From NCBI GenBank assembly GCA_012511845.1, contig JAAZFF010000329.1, positions 1 to 12,272 on the forward strand: a stretch of DNA of 12,272 nt, written 5' to 3'. Shown here in pieces: positions 7,386 to 12,272 of this stretch. The notes under the pieces were generated by a model. That model was given only the letters and a program-made list of their open reading frames with translations, had not been told where the DNA came from and ran no database searches. The position numbers and the translations under genes were made by a program. Source of the stretch: Lentisphaerota bacterium. Lineage in GTDB: Bacteria; Verrucomicrobiota; Kiritimatiellia; RFP12; UBA3636. Each line of letters begins with the position of its first letter. Within the stretch, counting starts at the first letter, position 1.

Positions 7386-7715
7386 ATGAATCAAAAACCT
7401 TTAGCTCAGAAATCAACAAAGACCTTGACACGACGAGACGTTGTGCTCAAGATTAATTCAGAGATTAAAATTACTCAACAGGAAGCTTCAGAAGCTCTGT
7501 CAATCATACTCGACTCAATCAGTGACTGCCTCGCTGATGGAGGTCATGTGGAATTCCGTGATTTTGGAGTTTTTGAGATAGTAACAAGAAAATCCCGAAT
7601 TGGACGTAATCCTAACAAACCGGAAGATGTTGTAGTAATTCCTGCACGAAAAGTTGTCAAATTCAAGCCCGGCAAACGCCTTAGAAAAATCGTTTCAGAA
7701 GATTCGGACTCTTAA
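7386..7715 (+). CDS. HU/IHF-family DNA-bending protein
   Basis: The 109-residue basic protein has the HU/IHF fold. An N-terminal tail of about 14 residues precedes TRRDVVLKIN, the dimerising helices (to about residue 50), the VEFRDFGVFEI strand turn, a beta-arm with GRNPNKP (73-79), and the closing strand ARKVVKFKPGKRLRKIV. The arm proline is the residue that intercalates and bends DNA in this family. The ending resembles IHF subunits more than HU. Partner choice (homodimer or heterodimer) cannot be told from one gene. Translation should be strong: GAGGTGAT (7376-7383) matches the 16S anti-SD well, with GAGG 6 bases before the ATG, much better than its neighbours. It lies 28 bases after proS and 23 before hisS, an odd place for a nucleoid protein among tRNA synthetase genes. 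Confidence 0.92.
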   Translation: MNQKPLAQKSTKTLTRRDVVLKINSEIKITQQEASEALSIILDSISDCLADGGHVEFRDFGVFEIVTRKSRIGRNPNKPEDVVVIPARKVVKFKPGKRLRKIVSEDSDS

Positions 7716-7738
7716 AATAATAAAGATCGGATAACACT

Positions 7739-8989
7739 GTGGCGAAATTTTCACCTCCGCGTGGAATGCGCGATTTCTATCCCGAAGATATGAAACTGCG
7801 CAATCATATTTTTGATGCATGGCGTCTGGCTTCGACTGCTTCGGGATTCGAGCAATACGATGCATGTGTAGTTGAGTCTCTCGAATTATTGCAACGCAAA
7901 GCCGGCGAAGAAATCGTCAACCAGATATATGCTTTCGAAGATAAATCCGGACGCCAATTAGCATTACGTCCCGAAATGCCCCCTACTCTGGCAAGAATGA
8001 TAGTAGCCCGCCAGGGAGCTTTGCAGTTTCCTGTAAAATGGTTCACAATTGCCCAATGCTTCCGGTACGAACGCATGACACGCGGACGCAAACGAGAACA
8101 TTATCAGTGGAATCTTGATATAATTGATGAAAACTCCGTATCGGCGGAAGCAGAGATTATATATACAGCAATCAATGCTCTTCGCCTGATGAATATACCC
8201 GACAACGCTTACAGGGTACGAATCTCAAACCGCACCTTGCTGTCGGAACTGCTGTCGTCACTCGGTATCGCGCAGGAATTCCATCCGGCTATCTTCATGG
8301 CACTGGATAAAAAAGGAAAATTACCGCGCGAAGAAATTGAAAAATTGATGCTTGCGGAAAATCTTGATGCCGAAGCGTGCTCTGCAGCATTTGACCTCAT
8401 GGATATAACATCTCTCGAAGATGCAGCTGAAATAGCGGGAGATGATTCGCCGGCTGTAGCAAGCTTGAGAAAACTTTTTGAGCTCCTGAATGATTACGGA
8501 GTGGCAGAACAGGCTGTATTCGATATATCGGTTATTCGAGGATTAGCATACTATACGGGAATCGTCTTCGAAGCGTTTGATACGAAAGGAGAATTTCGTG
8601 CAATTTTCGGCGGCGGACGATACGACGGACTTCTGTCAGCGATCGGAGGGAAACCGGCATCTGCTGTCGGCATGGGGTTCGGTGATGTTGTAATCGGAGA
8701 AATTATTGAAGAACTCAAAATCGAGGCAACATCACAAAACAACCTGATTGCTATCGGGTATATGACTGATGATGAAAGAACGATGGCAACACGCCTGGCG
8801 AGCAAACTGAGAGCGGAGGGCAAAAGTGTAACCCTGCAAACACGCCCGTCCAGAGCAAAAGCTTTCTTCTCCTTCGCATCAGCCCGTGCGGCAAAAGCCG
8901 TCTATATTGGTCCCGACGACCGCAATTCCGGCAAAGCCTTTATCAAGGACTTAAATACACGCGAAGAAGAAATGATAACCCTTACATGA
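7739..8989 (+). CDS. hisS: Histidyl-tRNA synthetase
   Basis: The 416-residue class II synthetase charges tRNA-His with histidine. Visible are the N-terminal PPRGMRDFYPED (6-17), RPEMPPT (77-83), motif 2 with FRYERMTRGRKREHYQW (108-124), the histidine-binding string RGLAYYTG (267-274), GGGRYDGL (291-298) and motif 3 around GMGFG (311-315). A C-terminal anticodon-binding domain runs from about 333. That domain and the complete motif 2 argue against the HisZ paralogue. Two features differ from E. coli-type HisRS: MTRGRKREHYQW in motif 2, and Ala270 where RGLDYY is usual. From memory, both resemble plant-organelle-like HisRS sequences. The start is a GTG with only a weak CGGA upstream; no in-frame ATG before the conserved PPRGMRDF block gives a better start. 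It lies 24 bases before the pseudouridine synthase gene. Confidence 0.95.
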   Translation: MAKFSPPRGMRDFYPEDMKLRNHIFDAWRLASTASGFEQYDACVVESLELLQRKAGEEIVNQIYAFEDKSGRQLALRPEMPPTLARMIVARQGALQFPVKWFTIAQCFRYERMTRGRKREHYQWNLDIIDENSVSAEAEIIYTAINALRLMNIPDNAYRVRISNRTLLSELLSSLGIAQEFHPAIFMALDKKGKLPREEIEKLMLAENLDAEACSAAFDLMDITSLEDAAEIAGDDSPAVASLRKLFELLNDYGVAEQAVFDISVIRGLAYYTGIVFEAFDTKGEFRAIFGGGRYDGLLSAIGGKPASAVGMGFGDVVIGEIIEELKIEATSQNNLIAIGYMTDDERTMATRLASKLRAEGKSVTLQTRPSRAKAFFSFASARAAKAVYIGPDDRNSGKAFIKDLNTREEEMITLT

Positions 8990-9013
8990 TTTTCCATAAG
9001 GACAAATCTGCAC

Positions 9014-9934
9014 ATGTTATCAGATATTTCTTTCACAATCACTGAAGATGATGTAGCTGTGGGACGCCTCGACAAGGTGATCTTGAAGCGTTTCCCCACA
9101 TCAACACGAGCGTTTATCAACAGGGCATTTTTATCTAACAGTGTTTCAGCTGATGGTGTTGTGTGTAAAAAGGGAGTCGTCCCTACGTGTGGCAGTGTCA
9201 TCACCATTCCACAATTATTGGAAAAATCAGATCTTCGGGTAGTCCCGCAGCGAGGGAAGCTTGATATAATATACTTCGACGACAGTGTCATTGCTGTCAA
9301 CAAGCCTCCGGGGCAGCCATGCCATCCCATAGCACCATTGGAATCGGGAACATTGGCAAATGCTCTTCTTTACAAATTCCCGGAACTTGAGCATGTGGGA
9401 GATGATCCACTTATGTCAGGACTTCTGCACCGCATCGACTCCGGAACCTCCGGGCTCGTATTGTGCGCTCGTAACCCTGATGTATATAAGGCTGCAAGAA
9501 AACAGTTTTCCCAAAATACAGTTGAGAAAAAATATACTGCCCTGGTGCATGGCAGGGTAAGTCAACCCGGCGGTGTATCAGGTTATCTGGCGCATAGTTC
9601 ATCATACCGCGGACGCATGAGATGTGTTTCCGGCAGCAGGTTGGCAGCTCGGGAACGAGCCATGTTTGCCGAAACTTTTTACAAACCCCTCTCAGAATCA
9701 GATAACACTACTTTGCTTGAGGTAACGATATTTACCGGTGTGACGCACCAGATCCGTTGTCAACTCGCTTCTATAGGTCACCCCATTGTAGGCGACACCA
9801 CTTATGGATCTGCAGAGCAGCTCAAAACATCCTTCGGCAACTATCACCTGCTTCATTCTTCAGCGATTAAGCTGACCCATCCGGTTAGTTCTGATACTTT
9901 GACAATAAGCAATGAGGCAGATTTTACACGGTAA
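9014..9934 (+). CDS. RluA-family 23S rRNA/tRNA pseudouridine synthase
   Basis: The 306-residue enzyme isomerises specific uridines to pseudouridine in RNA. An N-terminal S4-like RNA-binding region (about 15-75, with GRLDKVILKRFP) precedes the catalytic domain. Motif I-like DIIYFDDSVIAVNKPPG (84-100) is followed by the hallmark HRIDSGTSGL (139-148), where Asp142 is the catalytic aspartate, then EKKYTALVHG (171-180) and THQIRCQLASIGHPIVGD (244-261) leading into YG. The S4 domain and length suit the RluC/RluD branch, but the exact target uridine cannot be assigned, so I give no symbol. AAGGA (8998-9002) lies 11 bases before the ATG, supporting this start. It is the last gene of the proS run; the following 184 bases separate it from the GTPase pair. 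Confidence 0.92.
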   Translation: MLSDISFTITEDDVAVGRLDKVILKRFPTSTRAFINRAFLSNSVSADGVVCKKGVVPTCGSVITIPQLLEKSDLRVVPQRGKLDIIYFDDSVIAVNKPPGQPCHPIAPLESGTLANALLYKFPELEHVGDDPLMSGLLHRIDSGTSGLVLCARNPDVYKAARKQFSQNTVEKKYTALVHGRVSQPGGVSGYLAHSSSYRGRMRCVSGSRLAARERAMFAETFYKPLSESDNTTLLEVTIFTGVTHQIRCQLASIGHPIVGDTTYGSAEQLKTSFGNYHLLHSSAIKLTHPVSSDTLTISNEADFTR

Positions 9935-10118
9935 TTTTTATGCTGTTGCACCGATATCAGCCTGTATCCACTTATCATGATAAGTGAATAGCTGCCTATC
10001 CCTCCCTGCTGCCATCTGATCATGATGACGATAGCGATTGGCTGATCACTTGCCACTCCAGCTCTATACAATAAACACATCTTCACTCAAGCCGTGCCAA
10101 TATGCTAGAATCGGAACC
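9935..10118. promoter_or_regulatory. Spacer between the proS run and GTPase pair, with palindromes
   Basis: The gap likely contains the end of the proS-run transcript and the promoter of the GTPase pair. A perfect 18-bp palindrome, CACTTATCATGATAAGTG (9969-9986), has the core ATCATGAT (9974-9981), which recurs exactly at 10019-10026, 45 bp further on. No T-tract follows either, so a terminator is not supported. TATACAAT (10065-10072) is a plausible -10 box, but no -35 sits at normal distance. Confidence 0.4.
9969..9986. repeat. Perfect 18-bp palindrome, operator-like
   Basis: CACTTATCA and TGATAAGTG are exact reverse complements with no spacer, giving two-fold symmetry typical of sites bound by dimeric regulators. 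It sits 132 bases upstream of the GTPase ATG and 34 bases after the pseudouridine synthase stop. As RNA it would make a stem with only a tiny loop and no U-tract. Which protein binds it, if any, cannot be told. Confidence 0.5.
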
Positions 10119-12068
10119 ATGTCCAAACAGTTTAGACAGGAGTCATCTTTGCACAGCGCATTGATGGATATACGGGTTTCAGTTGAGTCGCTCCACAAAA
10201 CACTCAACCTGGAATCAGTTGGCGATATCCCGGGTTTCCTTAATGTGCTCGATTCCAAGCTTCTGCCTCGTACAATGTCGGACTACCCACTGATGGTAGC
10301 GATTACCGGTGGAGGCAGCAGCGGCAAATCAACTCTCTTCAACTCGCTTGTCGGCTCAGATATAAGCCTCACCAAAGCACGTGCCGGACTTACAAGGCGT
10401 ACGCTTGCGGCAGTCAATCCGGAAGTCCTGAAGCAGCAGAACTTCATGGAAAATCTTTTCTCCACATTTTCCGAACTCCCCGCCCCGCTCAAATCAGCGG
10501 ATGAACTCGCCTCTAAGGGACCGCCAAGATACATCGGGTGCGAAACTCTCCCTGCGAACATCGTCCTGCTCGATACACCTGATTTCGACACGGGAGACAG
10601 CAGCGGTCTTTTCAATCGCGATTCTGCAAAACCGATACTGGAAGCAAGCGACGTAATAATATATGTTTTTACCGGCACAACGTATAACAATCTTGCCAAT
10701 ACACAATTTCTCGGTTCCATACTGCATGATCTCGGTAGCCGCAAAATAATACTTGTTTACAGGTGCTATTCGACATTATCCGGGGAAGAAGCAGAGGAAC
10801 ATGCGCAAACAGTATTAGCAAACATTTACGGCAGTGAAGGTTCGAAATGGTGTCTCGGCATCTACAGAATGAACGAGGAAAATCTGGTGGCAGAAGGACG
10901 AAAAAGCGCGACACTCCACCCGCTCAACACTGACTCCCCTATTGAGCAGACACTTGGCGCCCTCTCTCCGCATGAAGTACGTACTGCATTCTTCAATGAA
11001 TCTATAGCTAAAGTCTATTCCATGGCATCAGCAGTTCGAGATGCGGCAGAATCGACACGCCTCCAGCTCGATATATATTCCTCGGCAGTTGAAATAGCAA
11101 CAAGCTGGGCTGCCGCTGATGCTGTGAGATCATTCCCGCAAGTTGCGCTGTTAAACCGCTTCATTGATATTTGGAATGAATCAAAACATTTCATCATAAA
11201 AGCTCCGGTAAAAATTATGTACTGGATCAAAAATCTGCTCCACCGGGACCAAACAGGAGAAGACCAGCTGGAATCTCTGAAATCAGTATTCCGAAAAGAC
11301 CTTGTAGAATCCGCCAACAAACTGCGCAACCAGCTTTTTGCTGAAGGTTTTGCTGTGAAAATATCGGATAATGACCCAAATTGTAAACAAGCCATGGAAA
11401 ACACGATTTCCCTTTCTGAAACAGACAGCTTGCAATCAGATAAATTTGCAATAGAAAAAACACTCGGAGGAATCAATCTGCGTGTAGTGCAACCGACTCA
11501 AATCGTATCCGAACTATCCGGAAAGCAGAATGATTCATGGGAACTTTGTCTGAACAAAATTTCCGAAGAACTTCAGACTGTCATGGAAGTTTCATCCGAA
11601 TTCGAAGAAAAACTGAGGGAAATTGCCCGTGACTTCAGAAAGACTTTAACTTTCAGGGAAAGGTTGCGAGAATCTGTTACATCGATATTACCTTCATTGA
11701 CAGCGTTTACCGCTATAACATGGGTAATCGGCACCGGCGGTACAGCTGCAGCCGGAGGCGGTTTCATTGCATACATTACCAGCATGTTCGGAATGAGTGA
11801 TCTGCTTGCACTGATTGCAATTCCGGCAATACCTGGACTCGACAAGCTACATCGTGCAACTCTGGCAAAGCTCGTTGAACCGATCATGAGCGCCTGGCTT
11901 GAAGAAAAAACTGTAGCTGTACGTGTAATCCTCGACAAACATCTGTCTTCCCCTTTCTTGAGCTCTGCAAATGAGTTTGCAAAACAAGTTGTCTCGCCCC
12001 TGAAAAAACTGGAAATGGCGACAGAAACCTTATGCAAGATAATTAACGAAAAGGTCGGTGAGATATGA
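10119..12068 (+). CDS. Large dynamin-like P-loop GTPase with C-terminal hydrophobic hairpin
   Basis: The 649-residue protein has a GTPase domain near its N-terminus. The P-loop is GGGSSGKST (64-72), a TRRT string (92-95) may supply the switch I threonine, and DTPDFDT (152-158) is the G3 motif. No clear NKxD (G4) is visible; the strand ILVYRCYS stands where it would be expected. A long, largely helical region follows (about 300-520), then a hydrophobic stretch at about 522-571 containing the Gly/Ala-rich GTGGTAAAGGGF, which looks like a membrane-inserting hairpin, and a final helical part. This is the layout of bacterial dynamin-like or related membrane GTPases; I cannot name a characterised homologue. 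The frame is open upstream to a TTG at 10038, but the ATG at 10119 has GGAA just upstream and starts the protein-like sequence. It overlaps the next GTPase gene by 4 bases. Confidence 0.7.
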   Translation: MSKQFRQESSLHSALMDIRVSVESLHKTLNLESVGDIPGFLNVLDSKLLPRTMSDYPLMVAITGGGSSGKSTLFNSLVGSDISLTKARAGLTRRTLAAVNPEVLKQQNFMENLFSTFSELPAPLKSADELASKGPPRYIGCETLPANIVLLDTPDFDTGDSSGLFNRDSAKPILEASDVIIYVFTGTTYNNLANTQFLGSILHDLGSRKIILVYRCYSTLSGEEAEEHAQTVLANIYGSEGSKWCLGIYRMNEENLVAEGRKSATLHPLNTDSPIEQTLGALSPHEVRTAFFNESIAKVYSMASAVRDAAESTRLQLDIYSSAVEIATSWAAADAVRSFPQVALLNRFIDIWNESKHFIIKAPVKIMYWIKNLLHRDQTGEDQLESLKSVFRKDLVESANKLRNQLFAEGFAVKISDNDPNCKQAMENTISLSETDSLQSDKFAIEKTLGGINLRVVQPTQIVSELSGKQNDSWELCLNKISEELQTVMEVSSEFEEKLREIARDFRKTLTFRERLRESVTSILPSLTAFTAITWVIGTGGTAAAGGGFIAYITSMFGMSDLLALIAIPAIPGLDKLHRATLAKLVEPIMSAWLEEKTVAVRVILDKHLSSPFLSSANEFAKQVVSPLKKLEMATETLCKIINEKVGEI

Positions 12069-12272
12069 ATGAAAGAGAACGCGGACTAAGTTTCATCGCC
12101 TTTGAAACTGAACGACTCGGGATTGTCGAACTGAGTCAGCGCCTTGATATGCTCCACGACTGGAAACCGGCAAAGCCGCTGCAGAGAGTTTTAGACGGTT
12201 ACGAAACGAGATTGAATGCTGCCCGTGCCAGATTCGATTCAAAACCGGTGATAGCTGTAGCCGGCCCTACCG
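12065..12272 (+). CDS. Second P-loop GTPase, N-terminal 69 codons (cut by window end)
   Basis: An ATG at 12065 overlaps the previous stop as ATGA (12065-12068) and opens a frame that runs to the window edge. The start is supported by AAGG (12051-12054), 10 bases upstream, and by the coupled layout. The N-terminal 58 residues are charged and helical (for example LQRVLDGYETRLNAARARF). They are followed by KPVIAVAGPT (60-69), which is the strand leading into a P-loop of the type AGPTGxGKS and breaks off within it. The position of the P-loop close to residue 68 mirrors the first GTPase (64-72), so I infer a paired GTPase. The family and the presence of a membrane region cannot be judged from this fragment. 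Confidence 0.65.
   Translation, partial: MNERERGLSFIAFETERLGIVELSQRLDMLHDWKPAKPLQRVLDGYETRLNAARARFDSKPVIAVAGPT

Noticed and set aside
9969..9986. The 18-bp palindrome as an intrinsic terminator of the proS run.
   Set aside because: It is AT-rich, would leave almost no loop, and is followed by AATAGC rather than a T-tract.
9853..10086. A 77-codon minus-strand frame over the end of the pseudouridine synthase gene and the following spacer.
   Set aside because: It overlaps a well-supported gene, has no family features, and its part in the spacer runs through the palindromes.
10038..10118. N-terminal extension of the first GTPase from a TTG at 10038 (27 extra residues).
   Set aside because: The extension is not protein-like, has no SD, and crosses the TATACAAT element; the ATG at 10119 has GGAA upstream.

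Overview
The window reads as a compact bacterial chromosome segment with no tRNA, rRNA, CRISPR array or insertion sequence that I can see. Several features suggest a Gram-negative of the PVC superphylum, perhaps Lentisphaerota: an IHF-like protein with an N-terminal tail, a HisRS with the unusual motif-2 string MTRGRKREHYQW, paired large GTPases, and a mix of strong and very weak Shine-Dalgarno (SD) sites. That placement rests on family recollection only and is low confidence.

Left half (1-5411), all on the minus strand. Transcription runs leftward from about 5412. It starts with a probable 29-residue single-helix membrane peptide, then an ABC-2 type export module of permease, ATPase and second permease. 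The ATPase start lies 8 bases past the first permease stop, and the ATPase and second permease overlap by 4 bases. After a 98-base gap come rhaB (L-rhamnulokinase) and, 53 bases further on, ldh (L-lactate dehydrogenase), which is cut by the window edge. The rhaB-ldh pair may link deoxy-sugar use to lactate/pyruvate metabolism.

Divergent control region (5412-5656). This 245-base spacer holds most of a long imperfect palindrome (5394-5487). On the minus-strand transcript the palindrome would fold so that one arm covers both the SD and the GTG start of the small membrane peptide. This is the most unusual non-coding structure in the window.

Right half (5657-12272), all on the plus strand. proS, an IHF/HU-family gene, hisS and an RluA-type pseudouridine synthase gene follow one another with gaps of 23-28 bases and look like one translation-related operon. 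A 184-base spacer follows, with a perfect 18-bp palindrome whose ATCATGAT core recurs 45 bp downstream. Next come two consecutive large P-loop GTPase genes overlapping by 4 bases. The first is complete, with 649 residues, a C-terminal hydrophobic hairpin and no visible NKxD motif. The second is cut by the window end just as its own P-loop begins. This dynamin-like GTPase pair is the best candidate for a poorly described protein system here.
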